DNA of 34,363 bases from Nevskia sp. (GTDB taxonomy: Bacteria > Pseudomonadota > Gammaproteobacteria > Nevskiales > Nevskiaceae), in NCBI RefSeq assembly GCF_021732705.1, contig NZ_JAKFUM010000027.1, forward strand, positions 1 to 34,363. Direction: 5' to 3'. The position numbers were made by a program, and so were the translations under genes. How positions within the stretch are numbered: the first letter of the stretch is position 1; every line of letters starts with the position of its first letter. The notes below the pieces were generated by a model that had not been told where the DNA came from, did not search any database, and worked only from the letters and a program-made list of their open reading frames with translations. This document shows positions 1 to 7,897 of this stretch, piece after piece.

Positions 1-127
1 CCCGCAAACTTAGGGGGCTACCATAACCTATTGATTATTATAGGTTATCTGAAAATAATGCTTGTAAGTCATTGATTTATAAAGAATCGCAAACCGCCGC
101 TTTTTCCTTCTTCAACCAGATAACCCC
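1..127 (-). mobile_element. Terminal 127 bases of a mobile element (left copy)
   Basis: This segment is the exact reverse complement of 34237-34363. The element end reads outward from base 127: on the minus strand it begins GGGGTTATCTGG, and GGGG termini are typical of Tn3-family inverted repeats. It is AT-rich against the GC-rich chromosome. An internal inverted repeat, ATAACCTA (23-30) and TAGGTTAT (41-48), could form a hairpin with a 10-base loop. The body of the element and its transposase lie outside the window. Family assignment is inference from the terminus only. Confidence 0.7.
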
Positions 128-217
128 GGGCTGGACTTCGCCGATCTGGGCGACGTCGTGCAACAGAACGTGGTCGAGCCGGTCGCCAATCTCGATGCCG
201 CCGAGGTCACGCCATGA
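128..217 (+). CDS. 3' end of an unidentified gene, cut by the element end
   Basis: An open frame runs from the element boundary to a TGA at 215-217. Its last residues read LDFADLGDVVQQNVVEPV and end AAEVTP. The TGA overlaps the ATG of the next gene (ATGA, 214-217), the usual sign of a translationally coupled operon, so this is very likely the C-terminus of a real gene. Reading further upstream into the element meets an in-frame TAA at 80-82. I do not recognise the family from 29 residues. Either the gene is disrupted by the element, or the rest lies across an assembly break. Confidence 0.55.
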   Translation, partial: GLDFADLGDVVQQNVVEPVANLDAAEVTP

Positions 218-1455
218 GCGTCGCGCCGAGCCGCCGCCGCATCCAGTTCGCGTGGGCGCTGAACGACTGGGCCAACTCGGCGTTCGCGACGACGGTACTG
301 GTCGGCTTCTTCCCGATCTTCTTCAAGCAGTTCTGGGCCACCGATCTGAGCCCGACCGATGCCACGCTGTATCTCGGCTTCGGCAATTCGTCCGCGAGCC
401 TGATGGTGATGCTGATGTCGCCGTGGCTGGGTGCGGTGGCGGATCGGCTCGGCGCCAAGAAGCGTTTCCTCGGCGTGTTCACCGTCCTCGGTGCCTTGTC
501 GACATTCGTGCTGGCCTTCATCGGTGCCGGCGACTGGGAACTCGCGATCGTCGTGTTCGTGCTGGCTTCGGTCGGCTTCTTCGGCAGCCTCACCTTCAAT
601 GACGCGCTGCTGGTCAGTGTCGCCACGCGCGAGGAATCGGATCGGGTCTCGGCCTGGGGCTATGGACTCGGCTATCTCGGCGGCGGCCTGCTGTTCCTCG
701 TCAACGTGATGATGGTGCTCAAGCCCGAGTGGTTCGGCCTGGCGGACAAGGTGGCCGCCACGCGCGCCGCGTTCATCAGCGTGGCGCTGTGGTGGATCCT
801 GTTCTCGATTCCGCTGTTCCGGCACGTGCCCGAAACCCGTGTGCCGAGCGATGCGCCGCTCGGCTGGCGCGAGATCTGGGCGACGGTCCGGCAGATTGCG
901 CAGCATCCGCCGGTGTGGAAGTTCCTGCTGGCGTACTTCCTGTACATCGACGCCGTCGGTACGCTGGCCCAGATGGCGGTCGACTTCGGGCTGAATCTCG
1001 GCTTCAAGTCCGACAGCCTGATCAAGGCGCTGCTGCTGGTGCAGTTCGTCAGCTTTCCGGCGGCGATCGGCTTCGGATATCTGGCCGACCGCATCGGCAC
1101 CAAGCGCGCGATCTACCTGGCGCTGTGCGTGTACATCGGCGTCACTTGCTGGGGCTACTTCATGCAGACCGAAAGCCAGTTCTACCAGATGGCCGCCGCG
1201 ATCGGACTCGTGCAGGGCGGCGTGCAAAGCTTGAGCCGGTCGTACTTCTCGCGGCTGATTCCGGAAGGACAGGCCGGGCAGTTCTTCGGCTTCTACAACA
1301 TGCTCGGCAAGTTCGCGGCGGTGCTGGGTCCGAGCGTCGTCGGCATCGTTGCTGCCAGCACCGGCAACCCGCGGCTGTCGATCCTGGCGCTGATCGCGTT
1401 CTTCATCGGCGGCATCTTGCTGCTGGCGCGGGTCCGGGAGCCACGCGCGTCATGA
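214..1455 (+). CDS. MFS transporter, UMF1/Atg22-like family
   Basis: A 413-residue polytopic inner-membrane protein with about twelve hydrophobic segments. The N-terminal stretch ALNDWANSAFATTV is the hallmark of the UMF1 (Atg22-like) branch of the major facilitator superfamily; the fungal relative Atg22 exports amino acids from the vacuole. An MFS-type loop (VADRLGAKKR) follows the second membrane segment, and a second such loop (LADRIGTKRA) sits in the C-terminal half. The start overlaps the stop of the gene fragment upstream, and the stop overlaps the start of tryptophan dioxygenase (ATGA at 1452-1455), so the three are probably one operon. That suggests an amino acid or catabolite as substrate, but the substrate is inference. 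Confidence 0.85.
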   Translation: MSVAPSRRRIQFAWALNDWANSAFATTVLVGFFPIFFKQFWATDLSPTDATLYLGFGNSSASLMVMLMSPWLGAVADRLGAKKRFLGVFTVLGALSTFVLAFIGAGDWELAIVVFVLASVGFFGSLTFNDALLVSVATREESDRVSAWGYGLGYLGGGLLFLVNVMMVLKPEWFGLADKVAATRAAFISVALWWILFSIPLFRHVPETRVPSDAPLGWREIWATVRQIAQHPPVWKFLLAYFLYIDAVGTLAQMAVDFGLNLGFKSDSLIKALLLVQFVSFPAAIGFGYLADRIGTKRAIYLALCVYIGVTCWGYFMQTESQFYQMAAAIGLVQGGVQSLSRSYFSRLIPEGQAGQFFGFYNMLGKFAAVLGPSVVGIVAASTGNPRLSILALIAFFIGGILLLARVREPRAS

Positions 1456-2246
1456 GCGAACGCAACGTCGTCACCTATGCCAGCTATCTGAAGCTCGATC
1501 AGCTGCTGGCACTGCAGCAGCCGCTGTCCGATGGCCCGGAACACGACGAACTGCTGTTCATCACGATCCATCAGGTCTACGAGCTGTGGTTCCAGCAGAT
1601 GCTGCACGAGCTGACCGCGCTGCGTGCCCGCCTGATCGCCGGCGATACGGCGCCGGCGCTGGCCCACCTGCGCCGCGTGCTGACGATCCTGAAGACCCTG
1701 GTCAAGCAGGTCGACGTGCTCGAAACGATGACGCCGCTGTCGTTCAACGCGTTCCGGTCGCGGCTCGAAACCTCCAGCGGCTTCCAGAGCTGGCAGTTTC
1801 GGGCGCTCGAATTCCTGCTCGGCCAGAAGCGCCCATCGCTGATCCAGCAGCATCCGGAAGGCAGCCGCGCGCGGCGGGAACTGGAACAGCTACTGGCCGA
1901 ACCGTCGATCTATCAGGCTTTCCTGCACTATCTGCAGGCGATCGGTTGCGTGATGCCGGGCGACGCGCTGAACCGCGATCCAGCGGTGGCAACGATGGCC
2001 GATGTCGCCGTGCAGGCGGTGCTGGTCGAGGTCTACAAGACCCAGCCATTCGCCGCACAAGTCTGCGAGAACCTCGTCGACCTCGACGAAGGCATGCAGG
2101 AATGGCGCTACCGCCACCTGAAGATGGTCGAGCGCACCATCGGCGCGATGCACGGCACCGGCGGCTCCGCCGGCATCGCCTACCTGCGCGAAAGCCTGTT
2201 CAAGCCGCTGTTTCCGGACCTTTGGGCGATCCGGATGCAGTTGTAG
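1452..2246 (+). CDS. kynA: Tryptophan 2,3-dioxygenase
   Basis: A 264-residue heme enzyme that opens the indole ring of L-tryptophan with O2 to give N-formylkynurenine, the first step of the kynurenine pathway. Family landmarks are visible: HDELLFITIHQVYELWFQQ near the N-terminus (the distal heme-pocket histidine is in this region), the SSGFQS motif, and the C-terminal RYRHLKMVERTIGAMHGTGG with the proximal heme-ligand histidine and the substrate-loop glycines. The length fits bacterial TDOs. The ATG overlaps the MFS stop by four bases. No other kynurenine-pathway gene is in the window. The gene converges on the cytochrome locus; only a small 5-bp GC hairpin with a GCGA loop (2247-2260) lies in the gap. 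Confidence 0.96.
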   Translation: MSERNVVTYASYLKLDQLLALQQPLSDGPEHDELLFITIHQVYELWFQQMLHELTALRARLIAGDTAPALAHLRRVLTILKTLVKQVDVLETMTPLSFNAFRSRLETSSGFQSWQFRALEFLLGQKRPSLIQQHPEGSRARRELEQLLAEPSIYQAFLHYLQAIGCVMPGDALNRDPAVATMADVAVQAVLVEVYKTQPFAAQVCENLVDLDEGMQEWRYRHLKMVERTIGAMHGTGGSAGIAYLRESLFKPLFPDLWAIRMQL

Positions 2247-2306
2247 CGGCCGCGAGGCCGGCATCGACCATGGCACCGGATTCATCAGTGACGCGCGGGG
2301 GCGTGC

Positions 2307-5300
2307 TCAAGGCTTCACGTCGTCGCTGACGAACCACGGCGTGCCGTCGCGCTTCAGGTAGAAATCGCGCATCTCGGTCTGGTTGAACGGGCGCGAGCCG
2401 AGGCGGCCGAAGACGGCGATCTGGCCGCCGGTTTCGTCGACGGCGCGATCGCGATCGAGGCCGCGGGACAGGGCCAGTGCCGGTTGCGATGTGCGATGGC
2501 CGGCAATCCAGTGCGGTTTCGGGTCCGGCGAATAACCGTAGAACTTCGGCTGCGTGTCCGGTGCGGTGAGCTGCACGACCTGCAGGCCGTTTCGGCCGTC
2601 GGCGACGTAGGCGAACAGGCTGGCATTGGTCGAACCGACGACGACATCGCGCGCGTCGTTGATGCGGCCGTCGCCGTCGAACCGCTGGTACAGCTTCGGA
2701 TGTTCGGGGTTTTCGATATCGACGATGACGAGGCCTTCGCGGCCGGCGGCCACGTAGGCGAACGTGCGAGCGAGGTAGACGCGATGGCCGTCGCGCAGCG
2801 TGATCAGCGCGCCGCTGACGGCAACCGGCCGCGCGGGCTCGGTCACGTCGAAGGTTTCGAGGCCGCGCTCGGTGACGGCGAACAGGTAGCGGAACTGCAG
2901 CGCAGTCGAACGCAGTCCGGTCACCGGCACCACACTTTCGATGACCGGCGTCAGCGGGTCACGCAGGTCGATGGTGACGAGACCGGCATCGGCAGCAACA
3001 TACGCACGGCTGCCGGCCACGGTGATGTGCGAGGCGCCGCGCAACACGCCCTCCGGATTGAACGTCACGGCGCGGTCGAGGTAGTTGTTCAGCGGGTCGC
3101 CGTCGACCAGCGTGTCGACATTGACCAGCACCAGCCCTTCGACCCGATCCGCGATCAGCGCGTACGAGTAGATCGGTGCCAGCCGCTGTTCCTGATTGAC
3201 CGTCTGCATCATCGGCAACTGGTTGCGCAACGGGCTGACCGGTTGATTCGTCGGCAGCGCGACGAAGGCGGCATCGCGCGTGTCCACGCGCAGCCGCTGG
3301 CCGAGCGGCGATACCGGCCCGGTCGTGATCCGCTGCGAAAAGCCCTTGTTGCCGACGGTGGCGACGTCATACACCTGCAGACCTTTCGCGCCTTCCGCGG
3401 CGAACAGGTATTCGCCGCGCAATTGGAGCGCGTTGACCGGCACGCCGGCCGATTCTCGATGCGCGGTCGGCAGCATCCGGCCACGCGATTCGTGCGCGCG
3501 ATACCAGTCCGGGTAGGCGTAGCGGTGCAGGTAGCTGCCGATCACCGCCTGCGGCTCGTCCCATTCGGTGACCTGCACCGCAGTGACGCTGTCCGCCGTG
3601 CCGACGAACGCGTGATAGCCGATGAAGTTGACGAAGCCGGTGCCCAGACCGAGCAACTGGCCGATGACGGCGTTGTTGTCATTGGCCTGCGACAGGTGGC
3701 AATCGGAACAGGTCTTGGTCTCGGTGGTGCGTTCGGTATGCGCGTAATGCGGGTTGAACGCCTGCGACGAGAAGCCGCTGGACGAAATCGGCGGCTGCTG
3801 GGTGTAGATGCGCTCGCGGTTGGCGTTGGTCGACGACAGCACCAGCGCCGACGATGAGCGCACCGGTGCCACGCGATGGCCCTTGGCCGCGCCATGCTTG
3901 CCGAGGATGTACATGTCGTCGCGCGCGACCTGCGGGTTGTACGTCGCGTAATTGCGGGTTTCACCGCCTTCGAAATGGCCGCGCTCGGTTTTCCAGTTCG
4001 CCTGAATCGGCAAATGGCAGCCGGAACAGGAATTGGTCCACGAGGTGTGGCAGGACGCGCACACCATCTCGTCGTCCTGGTGCGCGCGCTGGTTTGGCGC
4101 GACGTCGCCGCCCCACTTGAACGCGGTCTTGTCGCGGCTCATCAGCTTGGCGCGGGCGGCCTTGGCGTTGTAGTGCGCGGAGCCCGGCGTCACCGAATCC
4201 TTGACCGTGTGAATCTGCCATTCGAGGCCGGGTGTCAGCGCGCTGCGCTGAAAGAGCTTGTCGCCGATCCACTCGAAGCGGCGGCGACCGTCCGGCGTGC
4301 GCAGTCTGGCCATGTCGGTGCCGCCGGGCGGTGCGGCAGGACCCGAGGTCTTCAGGCTCGGCTGGCGATCGACCGTGCCGTGGCAATCCTGACAGTCGAT
4401 CTCGATGGCCTGTGCGACTTCGCCGTACAGATGGCCATTGCCGTGCGTGTCCTGCGAGAAATGGCAGTCGACGCAGTGCATGCCCTTTTCGAGATGGATC
4501 GAGGCCAGATGGGTCGCCTTCTCGAACTTCTTCGGGTCGTCGTCGGCGACCTTCGCACCCTTGCCATCGAGCAGATTGCCCTTGCGGTCGCGCTTGTAGA
4601 TCGCGCGGAAGTTCCAGCCGTGGCCGTGGTAGTCGGCGAACTGCGTGTCCCTAGCCTGCGCATTCAGGTCCGAGACGTTGTCGAGGAATTTGCGGTCACC
4701 CCACAGGCCGCGCGTGGCCGCTTCTTCCGGGTTGCGCTGGTTGATCGCGCGGATCTCGGCATCGGTCGGGTATTTCTGCTCCTTCGGCCACATCAGCGGC
4801 GCGTCGGATTCGTAGTCCCACATGGTGTAGCCGAGGAAGCTGTTCACGAAGACGTTCGGCTGATGCAGATGGCAGACGATGCACTGCGCGCTCGGAATCG
4901 CGCGGGTGAACGCATGCTTCAGCGGATGGCCTTCCTCGGCCTTCGGGATCGTCGGGTCTGCGGTTTGGGTCTTGCCGGTGTGGCCGAACCGGGCATAGCC
5001 AGCGGAATGCTTTGGGTCGCGGTCGTTGGCGTAGACCACATGGCAGCTCGAACAGCCGCTGGATCGGTAATCGCCCGGCTGGTCGTTGGTGCCGAGAAAC
5101 CAGGTGAACGGGTCGTTCAGACGCGTCTTGTGCAGGTTCAGCACCGGTACCGAGATGCGGTTGCCGGTGCCCGGTCCGCGGCTCGACTGGTGCAGGTCCG
5201 GCCGGCCCGGTTCTTCGAGCCGCTGCAGGTTGCCGGCAACGCCGGGCAGGCCGGTTTCCGGAAACTGGCTGCCGATGTTGCGGCCGCCGGGTTCGAACAC

Positions 5301-6065
5301 GCGGAACACGTCGCCCGGCGTGGTGGTCTCCCAGGCCGGCAGCGGCAGCAGCTGACTCAGGATCCCCTTGGCCGCCATGTTGGCATTGACCGCGACCGGC
5401 CCGAGCAGCTTCGCCGGCTGGCCGTCGCGCGTGTAGGCCTCGCCGAACAGGTAGTGCTTGAACGGCACGACACCGTTGTTGTACGAAGCCCCGCCCCAGA
5501 GCATGGCGCCGGTCGCCATCAGGCTGCGCTCGGCGGCCTCGATGACCGGCAGGTGGCAGGCACCGCAGCTTTCGCGGGCAATCCGGTAGTCGCCGGGATT
5601 GATGAAGCGGATGAACGCCGGTGATTCCTTGTTCAGCAGGGTGAAGCTCTGCGGCGGATTGGCGCTGTGCGGGTAGTTCCAGGCCCCCGGCAGGCGCGGC
5701 TGGATGTGGGCCTGATCGAGCGCGGCGCGATAGCGGACATCACCGGGCTGCGCGCTGTCCGGCAGCCGGATCGACGCATCGCCGCCGTGGCAGTCGGTGC
5801 AGCCGAGGATCACAGCCGGGCTTTCGTGCATCGTCTTCTGATCGCTCGCCGTGTGGCAGCTGACGCAGCCTGCGCTTTTCCGCGCGGCGTCGGCGGCGGT
5901 CTGGAAGCGCGGGGCGGGCGGGGCGTCGGCGAGGGCGGGACGTGCAAACGGCAGGGCCATGCCGATCAGCAGCAGCACGGCCAACAGCGTCCGGCTTGCG
6001 CGCCTTCCTGCGCGTCGCCCAATCGGAGAACGACGAGCATCAGCAATCGCGGCGGCAGGGCGCAT
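2307..6065 (-). CDS. Secreted decaheme c-type cytochrome with LVIVD-repeat beta-propeller
   Basis: A 1252-residue protein. Residues 25-47 form a signal peptide ending in PALA; there is no lipobox cysteine. Ten CXXCH heme-binding motifs lie at about residues 67, 89, 167, 338, 395, 531, 558, 669, 680 and 786, in the N-terminal two thirds. The heme-free C-terminus (about 880-1200) carries at least six repeats of the LVIVD type (GLQVYDVAT, GLVTIDLRDP, GLETFDVTEP, GLVIVDIENP and others), which fold as a beta-propeller. Inference: periplasmic or cell-surface electron carrier, with the propeller docking to a partner or acceptor. It is the last gene of the five-gene operon, two bases after the beta-barrel gene, like the terminal cytochrome of porin-cytochrome conduits. 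The electron acceptor or donor is unknown. I know of no named homologue. Confidence 0.85.
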   Translation of the reverse strand: MRPAAAIADARRSPIGRRAGRRASRTLLAVLLLIGMALPFARPALADAPPAPRFQTAADAARKSAGCVSCHTASDQKTMHESPAVILGCTDCHGGDASIRLPDSAQPGDVRYRAALDQAHIQPRLPGAWNYPHSANPPQSFTLLNKESPAFIRFINPGDYRIARESCGACHLPVIEAAERSLMATGAMLWGGASYNNGVVPFKHYLFGEAYTRDGQPAKLLGPVAVNANMAAKGILSQLLPLPAWETTTPGDVFRVFEPGGRNIGSQFPETGLPGVAGNLQRLEEPGRPDLHQSSRGPGTGNRISVPVLNLHKTRLNDPFTWFLGTNDQPGDYRSSGCSSCHVVYANDRDPKHSAGYARFGHTGKTQTADPTIPKAEEGHPLKHAFTRAIPSAQCIVCHLHQPNVFVNSFLGYTMWDYESDAPLMWPKEQKYPTDAEIRAINQRNPEEAATRGLWGDRKFLDNVSDLNAQARDTQFADYHGHGWNFRAIYKRDRKGNLLDGKGAKVADDDPKKFEKATHLASIHLEKGMHCVDCHFSQDTHGNGHLYGEVAQAIEIDCQDCHGTVDRQPSLKTSGPAAPPGGTDMARLRTPDGRRRFEWIGDKLFQRSALTPGLEWQIHTVKDSVTPGSAHYNAKAARAKLMSRDKTAFKWGGDVAPNQRAHQDDEMVCASCHTSWTNSCSGCHLPIQANWKTERGHFEGGETRNYATYNPQVARDDMYILGKHGAAKGHRVAPVRSSSALVLSSTNANRERIYTQQPPISSSGFSSQAFNPHYAHTERTTETKTCSDCHLSQANDNNAVIGQLLGLGTGFVNFIGYHAFVGTADSVTAVQVTEWDEPQAVIGSYLHRYAYPDWYRAHESRGRMLPTAHRESAGVPVNALQLRGEYLFAAEGAKGLQVYDVATVGNKGFSQRITTGPVSPLGQRLRVDTRDAAFVALPTNQPVSPLRNQLPMMQTVNQEQRLAPIYSYALIADRVEGLVLVNVDTLVDGDPLNNYLDRAVTFNPEGVLRGASHITVAGSRAYVAADAGLVTIDLRDPLTPVIESVVPVTGLRSTALQFRYLFAVTERGLETFDVTEPARPVAVSGALITLRDGHRVYLARTFAYVAAGREGLVIVDIENPEHPKLYQRFDGDGRINDARDVVVGSTNASLFAYVADGRNGLQVVQLTAPDTQPKFYGYSPDPKPHWIAGHRTSQPALALSRGLDRDRAVDETGGQIAVFGRLGSRPFNQTEMRDFYLKRDGTPWFVSDDVKP

Positions 6066-6067
6066 GG

Positions 6068-7897
6068 TCAGAACGTGAAGATGAAATTGCCGAGCAGCGA
6101 GAACCCGGCGCTGTCGGCATACAGCGCACGCAGGCCGGCGCCCGGAATGAGCCAGGCCCCGGACATGCGCAGCACCACGTTCTGGTTGTTGTACGGGCGC
6201 CAGATCGCGGCGGCCGACAGGTCCCAGCCGATGTCATTCCCAATCGCGCCGCCGACCGGACCGCGGCTGGCGAGGCGCGACAGCACGGCGGTGCGATCGA
6301 AGCGCAGGTGGTTGATGTTGCTCGACAGGCGAACGGTCGGCGTCAGGTCGGCATCGGTTCCGATGCCGGCGAGGATCAGCCCGGGGTTCTCGAAGTTCGA
6401 CTGATCGCTGCCGCCCGGCCGCAGCCCGTTCAGCAGGCCGTTGCGCAGGCTCAGGCGCGTGTCGCGCGCGAACGCCAGCGACTGGCGCGACCAGAACGCG
6501 GTGTCGGCCCCGGCGAAGATCGGGTTTTCCTCCAGCGCGTCGTAGCCGCTGGCGGTGTCGTCATCCGGATCGCCGTCGCCGCTCTGATACAGCGCCGAAA
6601 AGCGGAAGCGCAGCCAGTTCACGTCGATCGAGGCTTCCGCCGCAGCGAAGCCGGCCAGCACCGTGCGGGCGCCCGGCGAGACGATGCCGCTGGACTGCGT
6701 GCCGGCCAGCAGGGTTGCCGACGCGGTCAGGTTGATCCGGCCGAAGTGCCCGTCACCGTTGGCGCCGAGGTAAGTCACTTCGTAACTGCGTGGCAGCAGG
6801 CCAGCTGCAAGGGGATCGCGCTCGCGATTGCGGTTGTGCGCGACGAGGCCTTGCACGATGAAGCCCGGCACTGGCCAATCCTGCCGGTAGAGATTGAACA
6901 GCACGATCTCGTCGGCGCGCGGCGCGACCCGGACATCGTTCAGCGCGCTGGCCGGGTCTTCGACCAGTCGCTTGATCGCGACGATGTTGTACTGCCAGCG
7001 ATTGCCGTCGCGGGTGCCGTACAGCCGCGCCGCCAGCTGACTGTCCTGAAACAGGAAGCCGCGGAAATCGCTGGACAGTGGCTGGATGCCGACACGCACC
7101 GCGTCGAAGTCGTAGCGCGGCGACACCGTGCGCAGGAAGCGGTCGGCATACAGCTCCTGCAGGCCGACGAAGCTGTCGAGATCAGTGCCGCGCGTGCGGG
7201 GAGCTGCGCCGGGCACGGTCAGATAGCTGGAATTGATGACCGGCGTCGCGCGCAGCGACCAGTCCGGCGGCTTGAACGTGGTGTTGCCCTGCTGGAAATC
7301 GACGCTGGCGATCAGGTTCTGCGACCAGAAGCGCTGGGTCAGGCTCGTCCCGTCGCGCAAGCTCGGCAGGCGCCGCAGCTCAACAATGGTGTTGTTCGTG
7401 GCCGCCAGCGACAGGAAGCGGAACTCGCCGGTCGGTGTGACCGACCACGGCTTGTCGCCCTTCAAGGTGTTCTGGTGATAGCTGTCGTACCGGCGCTCGT
7501 TGACCAGCCCGAGTTCATCGAGCAGACGCCAGCGGTCCGGGGACGGAATCGGCGCCTGCGCGGCGTAGACCTCCGGCGCGTGGGCATCGGGCGGCAGGCA
7601 GCCCGGTGTGGGCGTGGCTTCGCAGACCACGCGTTCTGCCGGTGGAATCGGTGCCGGCGCCACCGCGCGCAGACCGCTGCGGCGGTTGGCGTCCGGCAGG
7701 GCTTCCGGCGCCAGTATCGGCGGCGGCTTGTGGTCCGGACGGCGACGCAGTTCCGGCTCGGTCGGGTCGACCGGCACGATGCGCGGCGCCTCGGCTGGCG
7801 ACGGCGCTTCCGTCGCCTGGCATGGCAGCTGTGCCATCAGCAGCAGCGCCAGACCGATCGGCCGATGCGCGCGACAACGTTCCGGCACCGCGCTCAT
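6068..7897 (-). CDS. Predicted outer-membrane beta-barrel (porin-like) protein of the cytochrome operon
   Basis: 609 residues. The N-terminus (about 1-30) is a signal peptide (LALLLMAQLP). A proline-rich linker of about 90 residues follows, with a lone cysteine pair (CEATPTPGC). The rest shows alternating hydrophobic/aromatic strands typical of a barrel and ends in NFIFTF, a C-terminal phenylalanine as needed for BAM-dependent insertion. There is no heme motif. The ATG overlaps the stop of the FHA-cytochrome gene (ATGA, 7894-7897). The reading frame stays open far upstream, but that part is a shadow of the FHA gene. Inference: the outer-membrane sleeve of a porin-cytochrome conduit, analogous in role to MtrB or OmbB, though I see no sequence sign that it is homologous to them. 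Confidence 0.75.
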   Translation of the reverse strand: MSAVPERCRAHRPIGLALLLMAQLPCQATEAPSPAEAPRIVPVDPTEPELRRRPDHKPPPILAPEALPDANRRSGLRAVAPAPIPPAERVVCEATPTPGCLPPDAHAPEVYAAQAPIPSPDRWRLLDELGLVNERRYDSYHQNTLKGDKPWSVTPTGEFRFLSLAATNNTIVELRRLPSLRDGTSLTQRFWSQNLIASVDFQQGNTTFKPPDWSLRATPVINSSYLTVPGAAPRTRGTDLDSFVGLQELYADRFLRTVSPRYDFDAVRVGIQPLSSDFRGFLFQDSQLAARLYGTRDGNRWQYNIVAIKRLVEDPASALNDVRVAPRADEIVLFNLYRQDWPVPGFIVQGLVAHNRNRERDPLAAGLLPRSYEVTYLGANGDGHFGRINLTASATLLAGTQSSGIVSPGARTVLAGFAAAEASIDVNWLRFRFSALYQSGDGDPDDDTASGYDALEENPIFAGADTAFWSRQSLAFARDTRLSLRNGLLNGLRPGGSDQSNFENPGLILAGIGTDADLTPTVRLSSNINHLRFDRTAVLSRLASRGPVGGAIGNDIGWDLSAAAIWRPYNNQNVVLRMSGAWLIPGAGLRALYADSAGFSLLGNFIFTF

